A stretch of 64,000 nucleotides of DNA from contig NZ_LVJR01000020.1 in NCBI RefSeq assembly GCF_001617365.1, forward strand, positions 1-64,000, written 5' to 3'. The notes under the pieces were generated by a model. It searched no databases. It was not told where the DNA came from and saw only the letters and a list, made by a program, of their open reading frames with translations. The stretch comes from Rhodanobacter sp. FW104-R8 (GTDB taxonomy: Bacteria > Pseudomonadota > Gammaproteobacteria > Xanthomonadales > Rhodanobacteraceae). Positions 51,547-62,315 of the stretch are shown piece by piece. Each line of letters starts with the position of its first letter. Position 1 is the first letter of the stretch. Both the position numbers and the translations under genes were made by a program.

Positions 51547-54498
51547 TCACGCGCCGGCGGCGTGCGGCTCCTGCGGCGGGGTGATCAGCGCCGGATGGCC
51601 GAGCAGATAGCCCTGGCCCATCTCGCAGCCCATCGCCATCAGCGCGCCGTGCTGGATCGCCGTCTCGATGCCTTCGGCGATCACCTGGATGTTCAGCGCG
51701 CGGGCCAGCGCCAGGATCGCGGCCACCACGGTGGTGCTGGAGGTGTTGGCGCCCTTGTCCAGCTCGTTCACGAATGCGCGGTCGATCTTCAGGATGCGCA
51801 GTGGCAGCGAGTGCAGGTAGCTGAGCGAGGAGTAGCCGGTGCCGAAGTCGTCCAATGCCGCGCCTACGCCGATCGCGCGCAGGCGGTCGAGGGTGGCGCG
51901 CACGTGCTCGGGATTGTCCAGCAGCGCGCCTTCGGTGACTTCTATCACCAGCCGCGACGGTGACAGGCCGGTGCGCTCCAGCAACCGGACCAGGCGCCGG
52001 TCGAAATCCGCATGGCGCAGGTGCAGCGCCGAGACGTTCACCGTTATGAAGACGTCGGTGCGGTGCAGCTGCAGCAGCCGCCTGCAGCTGAGTTCGAACA
52101 TGCGCCAGTCGATCGCCTCGACCAGGCCGCTGTCCTCGGCGATCTTCAGGAAATCGCCCGGCCGCAGCAGGCCGCGCTGCGGATGGTTCCAGCGGATCAG
52201 CGCCTCGTAGCCGACCACCCGGTCGCTGCCGTCGAGCGCGCAGATCGGCTGGAAGTGCGGCTCGAACTGGTCGTGCAGCAGCGCCTGGCGCAGCTCGCCT
52301 TCCATCGCCAGCACGTCGACCACGTCCCTGGCCAGCCTCTCGTCGAACAGCTCGTAGCGCTTGCGCCCCAGCTCCTTGGCCCGGTACAGCGCGATGTCGG
52401 CGTCGCGCAGCACCTCGTCGGCGCCCGCGTGGCGGCTTTCGCCAACCGCGATGCCCACGCTGGCGGTCACCTGCAGCTCCTTGCCCGCGACCAGCATCGG
52501 CGCGCCCAGCGCATCCAGCACGCGCTGCGCCACGATGGTGGCCGCCGACGGCAGGTCGTCCTGTTCCAGCAGGATCGCGAACTCGTCGCCGGACAGCCGC
52601 GCCACCAGGTTGGGATGACGCACGCAGCCGGCCAGCCGCGTCGCCACTTCCTTCAGCACCTCGTCGCCGGCGAGGTGGCCGAGGCTGTCGTTGATGATCT
52701 TGAAGCGGTCCACGTCCAGGTACAGCAGTACGCAGCGACGCGGCGGCTCGCGCCGCATCGTGGCCAGCGCGCGGTCGATGCGGTCGCGCAGGTAGCTGCG
52801 GTTCGGCAGCCCGGTGAGCGAGTCGTGCATGACCTGATGGCGCAACTGGTCCTGCATGCGCTCGCGCTCGATGATTTCCTTGCGCAGCGCCAGCGTGCGC
52901 TCCTCCACGCGGTGTTCAAGCTCCTCGTAGGCCTGCTTCAGCGATTCGGCGGAGCGGCGCCGGGTGAGGCTGTTGGCGACCTGCGAGGCGACGAAGCTGA
53001 GCAGTTCCTGGTCGGCCGGGCCGTACGCCACGTCGGCCCGGTAGCTCTGCACGGAGACCAGGCCGATCACTTCGTCGCCGACCATCAGCGGCACGCCCAG
53101 CCAGGATTCGGCCGGCGAGTTCATGCGCCCCGGCGCAATCTCGCCGCGGCGCTCCAGTTCCTCGATGTCCGGATTCTCGACGCGCAGCGCCCGGCCCAGG
53201 CGCAGCACGTACTCGCTCAGGCCGCGTCCCAGCGGACGTTCGGCCGGCGGCGCCAGCACCGCGTCCACCGAGTAGGGAAAGGCCAGCCGCCGGCCGTCGT
53301 CGGAGAGCAGCGCGATGAAGAAGTTCTCCGCGTTCAGCAGCTCGCCGACCACCGCGTGCACGCGCCGGTAGAACGCGTCCTGGTCGACGTCCGCCGTCGC
53401 CAGCTCGGCGAGCTGGAACAGCGCCGACTGCAGGTGCTCGGCGCGCTGGCGCTCCAGGATCTCCAGCTGCAGGCCGCGGTTCGCCTCGGCCAGCTGCAGC
53501 GTACGCAGTTGCACGCGCTGCTCCAGCTCTTCCTTGCCCTGCTTGCGCTCCAGCGCGGTGAGGATGTGACTGCCGACGAACTGCAGCAGAGCGAGGTCCT
53601 CGTCGGTGAAGCCGATGTCCGGGCGATAACTCTGCACCACCAGCACGCCACACGGCTGGCTGCCGCGCAGCATCGGCACGCCGAGCCAGTCGTGGCTGTC
53701 CGGACCGATCAGGGCCACCGGCCCGGCCACCTGGCTGCGCAATTCCTCGGCGTCGCCCATGCGGGCCTTGCCATCGCTGATCACGTGCCAGGTCAGCGTG
53801 TGCTCGATCGCGCTCAATGGCAGGTCACGGCCGACCTCGAACAGGGGTGGCGACTTGACATCGACGAAATACAGGAAACGGATCGTGCTACGCGCGACAT
53901 CGTGCAGCACGATGAAGAAATTCTCCGCGTACATCAGCGTGCTGACGATCGCATGGATGCCGCGCAGCATGTCCGGCATGTCGCGCTCGGAACCGGCCAG
54001 GTCGGAAATCGCGAACAACGCGCGCTGGAGCGCCTCGGAACGTTCGAGCTGCTCGTGCGAATCCTGCAGCTCGGCCCATTCCATGGCGCGCCGCAGGTGC
54101 TGGCCGGCGAGCCGCAGCGGCGCCTCCAGATCGTCGAAAAAACCGCCGGCCGCCGGTTCGTCCAGCTGCAGCAGCAGCAAGGCCGGCTGCGGCTGCACGC
54201 ACAGGCGGACCGCCACGCGCGATCCGTCCGGATGCCGGTGCGGGGCGGTCGCGCGAACGGCGCCGGCCAGCCATGCCTCATCCATCGCGGCCGGCAACGG
54301 CGGCACGCTGCGCCAGGTTGCGCCATCGTCCAGCCCCCACACCACGCAGGCGGCGGAACAGCCCGGCAAGGCCTGCGCCAGCTCGGCGATCGCGCCGGCC
54401 ACCTCGTCCGGCGCATGCGCGGCGGTCAGCCGGGCCAGCCAGCCCAGCTGCAACGATCCTTCGTACGACATCGACCCGACGGCACCGTCATGCTTCAT
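51547..54498 (-). CDS. GAF-GAF-GGDEF-EAL cyclic di-GMP protein
   Basis: This 983-residue cytoplasmic signalling protein has two GAF domains (about 160-320 and 365-525, each with WLGVPM/WLGVPL and SVQSYR/VQSYRP blocks), a coiled coil, a GGDEF domain (about 565-725) and an EAL domain (about 735-975). The cyclase signature reads SGDEF instead of GGDEF, so activity may be kept or reduced. The EAL site is intact: EALIRW, NVSALHLR, DDFGTGYSSLSYL, KIDRAF. A composite phosphodiesterase with a GGDEF sensing or cyclase role is likely. The start is taken as the ATG at 54498. Confidence 0.9.
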   Translation of the reverse strand: MKHDGAVGSMSYEGSLQLGWLARLTAAHAPDEVAGAIAELAQALPGCSAACVVWGLDDGATWRSVPPLPAAMDEAWLAGAVRATAPHRHPDGSRVAVRLCVQPQPALLLLQLDEPAAGGFFDDLEAPLRLAGQHLRRAMEWAELQDSHEQLERSEALQRALFAISDLAGSERDMPDMLRGIHAIVSTLMYAENFFIVLHDVARSTIRFLYFVDVKSPPLFEVGRDLPLSAIEHTLTWHVISDGKARMGDAEELRSQVAGPVALIGPDSHDWLGVPMLRGSQPCGVLVVQSYRPDIGFTDEDLALLQFVGSHILTALERKQGKEELEQRVQLRTLQLAEANRGLQLEILERQRAEHLQSALFQLAELATADVDQDAFYRRVHAVVGELLNAENFFIALLSDDGRRLAFPYSVDAVLAPPAERPLGRGLSEYVLRLGRALRVENPDIEELERRGEIAPGRMNSPAESWLGVPLMVGDEVIGLVSVQSYRADVAYGPADQELLSFVASQVANSLTRRRSAESLKQAYEELEHRVEERTLALRKEIIERERMQDQLRHQVMHDSLTGLPNRSYLRDRIDRALATMRREPPRRCVLLYLDVDRFKIINDSLGHLAGDEVLKEVATRLAGCVRHPNLVARLSGDEFAILLEQDDLPSAATIVAQRVLDALGAPMLVAGKELQVTASVGIAVGESRHAGADEVLRDADIALYRAKELGRKRYELFDERLARDVVDVLAMEGELRQALLHDQFEPHFQPICALDGSDRVVGYEALIRWNHPQRGLLRPGDFLKIAEDSGLVEAIDWRMFELSCRRLLQLHRTDVFITVNVSALHLRHADFDRRLVRLLERTGLSPSRLVIEVTEGALLDNPEHVRATLDRLRAIGVGAALDDFGTGYSSLSYLHSLPLRILKIDRAFVNELDKGANTSSTTVVAAILALARALNIQVIAEGIETAIQHGALMAMGCEMGQGYLLGHPALITPPQEPHAAGA

Positions 54499-54703
54499 CG
54501 ATGAGCTTCCCCCTTGCCCGGGCGTCCCCTCGCCCATCGGTCGAACCGCTCCTGCCGACCGCATGGCGACGCCGGGCTATCGCCAGCCTGCCTGCATGCG
54601 GGTGAACGCGCAATACCGATAAACTGCCGCCTGCCGTCCGGCGTCACGCTCGCCGCCGCCATGCACCTCGCATCATCAGCGCCACAGGCTTCCGATCCAC
54701 CGC

Positions 54704-56809
54704 ATGCTCGCCGACTCCACCAAAGACGCCATCCGCGCCGCCTACACGCGCCTGAAGGACGGCCTGCCGGATTTCCGTGCGCGCGCCTCGCAGGGACGCA
54801 TGATCGCCGAGGTGGCCAAGGCACTGGCCACCGAAGGCGGCGTGGCGGTGATCGAGGCTCCCACCGGCACCGGCAAGTCGATGGCCTACCTGATCGCCGG
54901 GGTGGCGGTGGCGCGCTTCCAGAAGAAGAAGCTGCTGATCGCCACCGCCACCGTGGCGTTGCAGGAACAGCTGGTGCAACGTGACATCCCGCTCTACCTC
55001 GGGCTCAACGGCATCGAGGCGAAGGTGGCGCTGGCCAAGGGCCGCGGCCGCTACCTGTGCCCGCGCAACCTGCTGATGGCGCGCAACAGCATCAACGACA
55101 GCGCACAGATGGGCCTGGCCGGTTTCGATGCGGATCTCGCGCTGTGGAGCAAGCCGCCGCAGGCGCGCGACAAGCAGGCGCTGGCCAAGCTCGGCGCCGC
55201 GTTCGACCGCAACGAGTGGGACGGCGACATGGACGGCGCGCCGGAGCCGGTCAGCGACTTGCTGCGGCCGATGATCACCACCAGCGCCGGCGGCTGCACC
55301 AACCGCAAGTGCGGCCAGTTCATGATCTGCCCGTTCTTCGCCGCGCGCCGCGCGGTGGACGACGCCGAGATCATCGTAGCGAACCAGGACCTGGTGCTGG
55401 CCGACCTCACCATGCCGGGCGAGGATGAGAGCTGGGGCGGCGTGATCCTGCCGCGTCCGGACGAAACGCTGTACGTGTTCGACGAAGCCCACCACGTGCC
55501 GGGCAAGGCGATCGACCGCGGCGCAGCCGAGGTCTACATGACCGCCACCGTGCGCCAGCTGAGCCGGCTCGGCCGGCAGGTGCACGCGGCGTATTCGCTG
55601 ACCGACAAGGAAAGCCTGGGCAAGCTCGCGCTGGATGCCGGCGACGCGAAGCTGCAGGAACTCAGCGACGCGCTGGAGGAGCTGGAAAAGGCCATCCGCC
55701 TCGGCTGGCTGCCCGACCCGGCCGAGACCGAGCCGATGTACCGCGGTTCGCTGGGCCAGCTGCCCGAGCCGTGGGTGGAGCACGCGCGCATGCTCAGCCT
55801 GCTCACCGGCGAGGTGCAGCGCTGGCTCGGCGCGGTGCGCCGCGCGGTGGTCGAGATGACCGACGGCGGGCCGACCCAGGAGGCGCTGTCGCGCGAGCTG
55901 GGCATCGCGCTGGAACGCATCGGCCGACAGGCGGCCTGCTGGCGCGTATGGTCCGGCGACGATCCCGACGACGCGCCGCCGCTGGCGCGCTGGGTCACCC
56001 TGGGCGGCGACCAGCAGTTGGTCTGTCACGCCTCGGCGGTCTCCGCCGCCGGCCTGCTGCGCAGCGTGCTGTGGGGCAACGCCAGCGGCGTGCTGCTGAC
56101 CTCGGCCACGCTGAGCGCCGGCGGCAATTTCCGCGGCTTCGCCGATGCGGTGGGCCTGCCCGACGACGCGGTGACGCTGAGCCTGCCCTCGCCGTTCGAC
56201 CTCGCTGCACAGGCGCGGCTGGAAGTGCCGGCGATGCGCAGCCTTCCCGACGCGCGCGAAGCGCACGCCGAGGAAATCAGCGCGTGGCTGGCGGAAAACC
56301 TCGACTGGGATGCCGGCAACCTGGTGCTGTTCACCTCGCGCGCCAAGCTCGACCGCGTGCTGCAGAAGCTGCCGATCGCGCAGGTGCGCAGGGTGCGCGC
56401 GCAGGGCTCGCTGGGCAAGTCGCAGCTCGTCGCCGAGCACTGCGCCGACATCGAGGCGGGCAAGGGCAGCACGCTGTTCGGGCTGGCCTCGTTCGGCGAG
56501 GGCCTGGACCTGCCCGGCAAGCTGTGCGAGACGGTGGTGATCACCCAGCTGCCGTTCGCCGTGCCTACCGACCCGGTCGGCGCCACCTATGCGGAGTGGC
56601 TGGAATCGCGCGGGCGCAACCCGTTCATCGAGGTCAGCATCCCCGAGGCCACGCGCCTGCTCACCCAGTACTGCGGCCGCCTGATCCGCAACGAGACCGA
56701 CCACGGCCGCATCGTGCTGCTGGACCGCCGTGTGGTCACCAAGCGCTACGGCGCCGGCATGCTGAAGGCGCTGCCGCCGTTCCGGCGCGTCATCGAGAGA
56801 ACCGCATGA
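54704..56809 (+). CDS. dinG: ATP-dependent DNA helicase DinG
   Basis: This 701-residue XPD-like 5'-3' helicase has the Walker A APTGTGKS (about 50-57), a DEAH box in FDEAHHV, and the four iron-sulfur ligands Cys119, Cys198, Cys203 and Cys209 (CPRN, CTNRKC, ICPF). These form the [4Fe-4S] cluster domain. It also has the C-terminal helicase motifs, including GEGLDLPG and the QxxGRxIR-type CGRLIRNE. It resolves R-loops and DNA structures after damage. No LexA box was searched exhaustively. The stop overlaps the HutD gene. Confidence 0.94.
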   Translation: MLADSTKDAIRAAYTRLKDGLPDFRARASQGRMIAEVAKALATEGGVAVIEAPTGTGKSMAYLIAGVAVARFQKKKLLIATATVALQEQLVQRDIPLYLGLNGIEAKVALAKGRGRYLCPRNLLMARNSINDSAQMGLAGFDADLALWSKPPQARDKQALAKLGAAFDRNEWDGDMDGAPEPVSDLLRPMITTSAGGCTNRKCGQFMICPFFAARRAVDDAEIIVANQDLVLADLTMPGEDESWGGVILPRPDETLYVFDEAHHVPGKAIDRGAAEVYMTATVRQLSRLGRQVHAAYSLTDKESLGKLALDAGDAKLQELSDALEELEKAIRLGWLPDPAETEPMYRGSLGQLPEPWVEHARMLSLLTGEVQRWLGAVRRAVVEMTDGGPTQEALSRELGIALERIGRQAACWRVWSGDDPDDAPPLARWVTLGGDQQLVCHASAVSAAGLLRSVLWGNASGVLLTSATLSAGGNFRGFADAVGLPDDAVTLSLPSPFDLAAQARLEVPAMRSLPDAREAHAEEISAWLAENLDWDAGNLVLFTSRAKLDRVLQKLPIAQVRRVRAQGSLGKSQLVAEHCADIEAGKGSTLFGLASFGEGLDLPGKLCETVVITQLPFAVPTDPVGATYAEWLESRGRNPFIEVSIPEATRLLTQYCGRLIRNETDHGRIVLLDRRVVTKRYGAGMLKALPPFRRVIERTA

Positions 56810-57363
56810 TCATCCGCCTGGCCGATTGCCCGCCGCAGCCGTGGAAGAACGGCCTGGGCCGCACCCGCGAAATGGCCGTCCAGCCGACCGTCGACGGCAG
56901 CGGCGGCTTCCTCTGGCGGATCAGCGTGGCCGAGGTCGACAGCGCCGCGCCGTTTTCCTCGTTCCCCGGCATCGACCGGCAGATCGCGCTGCTCGACGGC
57001 GCCGGCTTCACGATGGCGCTGGACGACGGCCGCGTGCACGCGCTGACCACGCCGTTCGCGCCGTTCGCGTTTCCCGGCGAGGCGAAGGTGGACGTGGCGC
57101 TGGCCGGCGGCCCCACCCGCGACTTCAACCTGATGCTGCGCCGCGGACACGTGCGCGGCGGCATCGAGGTGTGGCGGGATGCGGGCGCGCGCGCAGCCGA
57201 CGCCGCCACCGTGCTGGTGTACTGCGCCCGCGGCACGATCGGCAGCGCCGACGGCGTGCTGCAGGCGGGCGACGCCTGGTGGCGCTCGTTGCCCGCGTCC
57301 GCAGCGCTGACCTTGCAGCCGGGTGCGCTGGCGCTGGTCGTGCGGATCGAGGCCGTCGCCTGA
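56806..57363 (+). CDS. HutD/Ves family protein
   Basis: This 185-residue bicupin-like protein shows the HutD family pattern: opening PPQPWKNGLGRTRE, FLWRISVAEVDSAAPFSSFPGIDRQIALLDGAG, and GEAKVDVALAGGPTRDFNLMLRRG. The family is associated with histidine utilisation regulation, but no hut genes are nearby. The ATG overlaps the dinG stop (ATGA), indicating translational coupling rather than a pathway link. Confidence 0.87.
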   Translation: MIIRLADCPPQPWKNGLGRTREMAVQPTVDGSGGFLWRISVAEVDSAAPFSSFPGIDRQIALLDGAGFTMALDDGRVHALTTPFAPFAFPGEAKVDVALAGGPTRDFNLMLRRGHVRGGIEVWRDAGARAADAATVLVYCARGTIGSADGVLQAGDAWWRSLPASAALTLQPGALALVVRIEAVA

Positions 57364-57432
57364 CGACTGTCACTATGGCGGAGGGCGCCACGCCCCTACG
57401 CTTGTCACTCACCGTCCCCTGGAGTTTCGACC

Positions 57433-58011
57433 ATGCCCGTGCTGATCCTCGGTCTCGTGTTGTTCCTCGGTGTGCATTCGCTGCGCATCTTCGCCGACGG
57501 CTGGCGCAACCGGCAGCGCGCGCGACTGGGCGAGCTGCGCTGGAAGGGCCTGTACGCGCTGGTATCGCTGATCGGCTTCGCGCTGATCTGCTGGGGCTTC
57601 GGCCTGGCGCGCCAGCATGCGGTGCTGCTGTACGTGCCGCCGCTGGCCCTGCGCCACGCCAACGCGCTGTTCACTTTGATCGCGTTCGTGCTGGTGGCTG
57701 CCGCCTATGTCCCGCACAACCATCTCAAGGCGGCATTCGGCCATCCGATGCTGCTCGGCGTGAAGGTGTGGGCGTTCGGCCACCTGCTGGCCACTGGCAT
57801 GCTGCATGACGTGCTGCTGTTCGGCGCCTTCCTGCAGTGGGCGGTGGTGCTGTTCATTGTGTCGCGCCGGCGCGACCGGCTGGCCGGCACTGTCTACCCG
57901 GCGGGCAGGCTGCAAGGCGACATGCTGGCCGTGGCGATCGGCGTCGCGGCCTGGGCGGCCTTCGCACTGTGGCTGCATCTGTGGCTGATCGGAGTGAACC
58001 CGATGCCGTGA
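57433..58011 (+). CDS. NnrU family membrane protein
   Basis: This 192-residue inner-membrane protein has about six transmembrane helices. It opens with LGLVLFLGVHSLRIFADGWR (family-typical His-Ser), has the central HPMLLGVKVWAFGHLLATG block, and contains several histidines that could bind haem. NnrU was named from denitrification loci, but the family is wider (including isoprenoid-type isomerases such as Z-ISO). No nitrogen-oxide genes are nearby. A GGAG site supports the ATG. Confidence 0.9.
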   Translation: MPVLILGLVLFLGVHSLRIFADGWRNRQRARLGELRWKGLYALVSLIGFALICWGFGLARQHAVLLYVPPLALRHANALFTLIAFVLVAAAYVPHNHLKAAFGHPMLLGVKVWAFGHLLATGMLHDVLLFGAFLQWAVVLFIVSRRRDRLAGTVYPAGRLQGDMLAVAIGVAAWAAFALWLHLWLIGVNPMP

Positions 58012-58091
58012 GGGGTGTCGGGAGTCACCCGCGCGCAGGCCTCGGCCTGCGCTACAGTGAGCGTCGTCCAACCCTTCGCGAGGATCGGCGC

Positions 58092-58289
58092 ATGGCTGCC
58101 TTCCTGCTCTGGCTGTTGCTGCTGGTGTTCTGCTGGCCGCTGGCGCTGCTGGCGCTGGTGCTGTACCCGATCGTGTGGCTGCTGTTGCTGCCGCTGCGCC
58201 TGGTCGGCATCACCGTGGGCGCCGTATTCGCCTTCCTCGACGCCCTGCTGATGCTGCCGGCACGCGTGCTGCGCGGGCGCCCGGTCTAA
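58092..58289 (+). CDS. Very small membrane protein
   Basis: This 65-residue protein is almost wholly hydrophobic, with two or three membrane helices (about 3-24, 25-42 and 45-58) and a short basic tail (RVLRGRPV). It has no polar catalytic residues. A weak AGGAT is upstream. Its hydrophobic, Leu-rich make-up and clean GC-biased codons suggest it is real. It is followed by a hairpin. Confidence 0.55.
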   Translation: MAAFLLWLLLLVFCWPLALLALVLYPIVWLLLLPLRLVGITVGAVFAFLDALLMLPARVLRGRPV

Positions 58290-58327
58290 CACCGGCTCCG
58301 CCCTTTACGCCGGTGTCTCGCTGGTTT

Positions 58328-58345
58328 GAAGGGCCAAAGCCCTTC
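58328..58345 (+). terminator. Hairpin between small membrane gene and STAS-like gene
   Basis: A perfect 7-base-pair stem (GAAGGGC / GCCCTTC) with CAAA loop is followed by an AT-rich run rather than a clean U-tract. It marks the left edge of the AT-richer segment that carries the HTH-ATPase-STAS gene. It could be a weak terminator or an operator. Confidence 0.4.
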
Positions 58346-58406
58346 ATAACTTTACAATGGGGCCAAATAACTATCCAATAAGCACCGCATACTTTATGGT
58401 GCACGC

Positions 58407-59468
58407 ATGGCCCGACCCAATCGTTCTGCGGAAATTGATGCATCACTGCTGGCCCAGCTCCAGAGCCATCCCAACGACCTGGTACGCGTCGTCGCCGAAG
58501 TGCTCGGCCTAAGCCGCGCCGCCGTAGCTACGCGTGCTCGCGCGCTGATCAGCGAGGGCTATCTGGCCAAAGTCGGAACGACACGGCCAACTTATCGTCT
58601 CGGCAGCTCCCGCCGCGCCACTTTTCGCTATCTGCTGCATGGTCTCGCCGAAGATCGCGTATGGACACGTGATGTTGCGCCGATGCTGAAAGGGCTGCCG
58701 GCGAACGTCGTCGACATCAGCCACCACGGTTTGACCGAAATGGTCAACAACGCCATCGATCACTCCGAAGGAAAACACCTCAGGGTTCTCGTGGATCGCA
58801 ACGGCCGCCAGATTGCCATGATGGTGGCGGACGATGGCATCGGCATTTTTCGCAAGATCACTCGCGCGCTGGATCTTCCCGACGAACGGCTGGCATTGCT
58901 TGAGCTTTCAAAAGGAAAGTTGACCACCGACCCAAGGCGCCATTCGGGCGAAGGCGTGTTTTTCACTTCGCGCATGTTCGACCGTTTCCAGATTGCTTCC
59001 GGCGACCTGGTTTTCGACCACGACGATGGAGCGGGCGACGACCTGCTTTTCGACATTGACATGCGCCGTGTCCGCCATGGCACGACGGTGCTTATGGAAA
59101 TCAGGGCCGACACCACCAGGACGGCCAAGGAAATTTTCGACCAATTCTCCACCGGGCCGGACGATTACACCTTCGCCAAGACAGTCGTTCCTGTCAGGCT
59201 GGCCAAGGTTGGTGACGAGAACCTGATCTCGCGCTCGCAAGCCAAGCGCCTGATGCAACGGGTAGAGCGATTCCGCACCGTGGTACTCGACTTCGAAGCG
59301 GTCACCAGCATCGGCCAGGCCTTTGCGGATGAAGTGTTCCGTGTCTTTGCGCACGACCACCCCGATGTGACCCTGGTTCCGGTGCATGCGGTTCCCGCGG
59401 TTCAGCAGATGATTCGTCGAGCTGAAGTCGCACGCGATGCAGAAGGCGATCAACTCCCGCTGCTCTGA
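58407..59468 (+). CDS. HTH - GHKL ATPase - STAS-like (DUF4325) regulator
   Basis: This 353-residue protein has three parts. The N-terminal helix-turn-helix-like region (about 10-65, SRAAVATRARALISEGYL) is followed by a GHKL/HATPase domain (about 75-240): N-box MVNNAIDHSEG, G1-box ADDGIGIF, and G2-like HSGEGVFFTSRMF. The C-terminal STAS-like DUF4325 domain is at about 255-340 (NLISRSQAKRL, VLDFEAVTSIGQAFADEVFR). There is no histidine phosphoacceptor. The domain pair recalls anti-sigma-kinase/antagonist systems. An AT-rich upstream segment and less biased codons point to acquisition. No partner gene is adjacent. Confidence 0.8.
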   Translation: MARPNRSAEIDASLLAQLQSHPNDLVRVVAEVLGLSRAAVATRARALISEGYLAKVGTTRPTYRLGSSRRATFRYLLHGLAEDRVWTRDVAPMLKGLPANVVDISHHGLTEMVNNAIDHSEGKHLRVLVDRNGRQIAMMVADDGIGIFRKITRALDLPDERLALLELSKGKLTTDPRRHSGEGVFFTSRMFDRFQIASGDLVFDHDDGAGDDLLFDIDMRRVRHGTTVLMEIRADTTRTAKEIFDQFSTGPDDYTFAKTVVPVRLAKVGDENLISRSQAKRLMQRVERFRTVVLDFEAVTSIGQAFADEVFRVFAHDHPDVTLVPVHAVPAVQQMIRRAEVARDAEGDQLPLL

Positions 59469-59470
59469 CC

Positions 59471-60070
59471 ATGGCCATCAAACCGTACTCGCCCGCCTGC
59501 GAGCGCAACCGCGAACCGATCCTCGGCGTGCTGCGCGAGTATTTCGCCGACCGCCGGCACGCGCTGGAGATCGGCAGCGGTACCGGCCAGCACGCGGTGC
59601 ATTTCGCTGCGGCGCTGCCGCAGTTGAGCTGGCAAAGCTCCGATCGCGCGGAAAACCTGCCCGGCATCCGCGCCTGGCTGGACGAGGCGGCGCTGCCGAA
59701 CACTCCGCCGCTGCTGGAACTGGACGTCGAACGCGCCTGGCCGCCAGGCCCGTTCGACGCGGTGTTCAGTGCCAACACCCTGCACATCATGGCCTGGCCC
59801 GAAGTACAGCAGTTGTTCGCGCAGTTGCCCGCGATCACCACCGGCGATGCGGTGCTGGCGATCTACGGCCCGTTCAACGACCGGGGCCGCTACAGCAGCG
59901 ACAGCAATGCGGCGTTCGACGCATGGCTCAAGGCACGCGGCACGCACATGGCGATCCGCGACGCCGAAGCCGTGGACGCGCTGGCCGACGCCGCCGGTTT
60001 CCACCTGCTCGCCGACGTCGCGATGCCGGCGAACAACCGCTGCCGCGTGTGGCGGCGCCACCACGGCTGA
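59471..60070 (+). CDS. DUF938 SAM-dependent methyltransferase
   Basis: This 199-residue class I methyltransferase has the SAM motif ALEIGSGTGQHAVHFA (about 32-47) and the DUF938 hallmarks PYSPACERNREPIL and SANTLHIMAW. The catalytic substrate is unknown in this family. It starts two bases after the STAS-like gene, an unusually close spacing, so the two may be co-translated, although the methyltransferase has the host-like codon use and its neighbour does not. Confidence 0.88.
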   Translation: MAIKPYSPACERNREPILGVLREYFADRRHALEIGSGTGQHAVHFAAALPQLSWQSSDRAENLPGIRAWLDEAALPNTPPLLELDVERAWPPGPFDAVFSANTLHIMAWPEVQQLFAQLPAITTGDAVLAIYGPFNDRGRYSSDSNAAFDAWLKARGTHMAIRDAEAVDALADAAGFHLLADVAMPANNRCRVWRRHHG

Positions 60071-60125
60071 GCAGCGCCTGCACGGCATGCCTGCATAACC
60101 GCACCGAACCGGGTACAAAGGCGGC

Positions 60126-60527
60126 ATGAAGTCGATCGACACGCTGACCCCCTGCCCCTGCGGCAACCCGGCCGGTTACAGCCAGTGCTGCGGCCCGCTG
60201 CACGACGGCGCCATCGCCGCCACGGCCGAGCAGCTGATGCGCTCGCGCTACAGCGCCTACGTGCTCCGGCGCGAGGACTACCTGCTGGCCAGCTGGCATG
60301 CCGACACCCGCCCGGCCTCGCTGCGCCTGGCCGCGCAGCAGCCGCCGCCGACCTGGCTGGGGCTGGAGGTGCGCCGCCAGCAGGTCGTCGACGACGACCA
60401 CGCCGTCGTGGAGTTCGTCGCCCGCTACCGCCTCGGCGGCGGCCGCGCGCAGCGCCAGCACGAGACCAGCCGCTTCGTGCGCGAAGACGGCCGCTGGTAC
60501 TACCACGACGGCGAGCTGAAGAGCTGA
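60126..60527 (+). CDS. YchJ family SEC-C protein
   Basis: This 133-residue protein has a metal-binding SEC-C-type cysteine cluster at the N-terminus (CPCG, QCCGP, at residues about 9-22) and an NTF2-like alpha+beta domain (about 30-130, RSRYSAYVLRREDYLLASWH, EFVARYR, and the C-terminal FVREDGRWYYHDGEL). The family (UPF0225) is uncharacterised. It converges with ligB, only 3 bases from its stop. Confidence 0.92.
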   Translation: MKSIDTLTPCPCGNPAGYSQCCGPLHDGAIAATAEQLMRSRYSAYVLRREDYLLASWHADTRPASLRLAAQQPPPTWLGLEVRRQQVVDDDHAVVEFVARYRLGGGRAQRQHETSRFVREDGRWYYHDGELKS

Positions 60528-60530
60528 CGC

Positions 60531-62255
<1,725 letters not shown>

Positions 62256-62315
62256 CTAGCCGCCGGCCGCACGCACCGGCAGCCGACGATGCCGATCGCT
62301 CGCGTAGGCGCCAGG

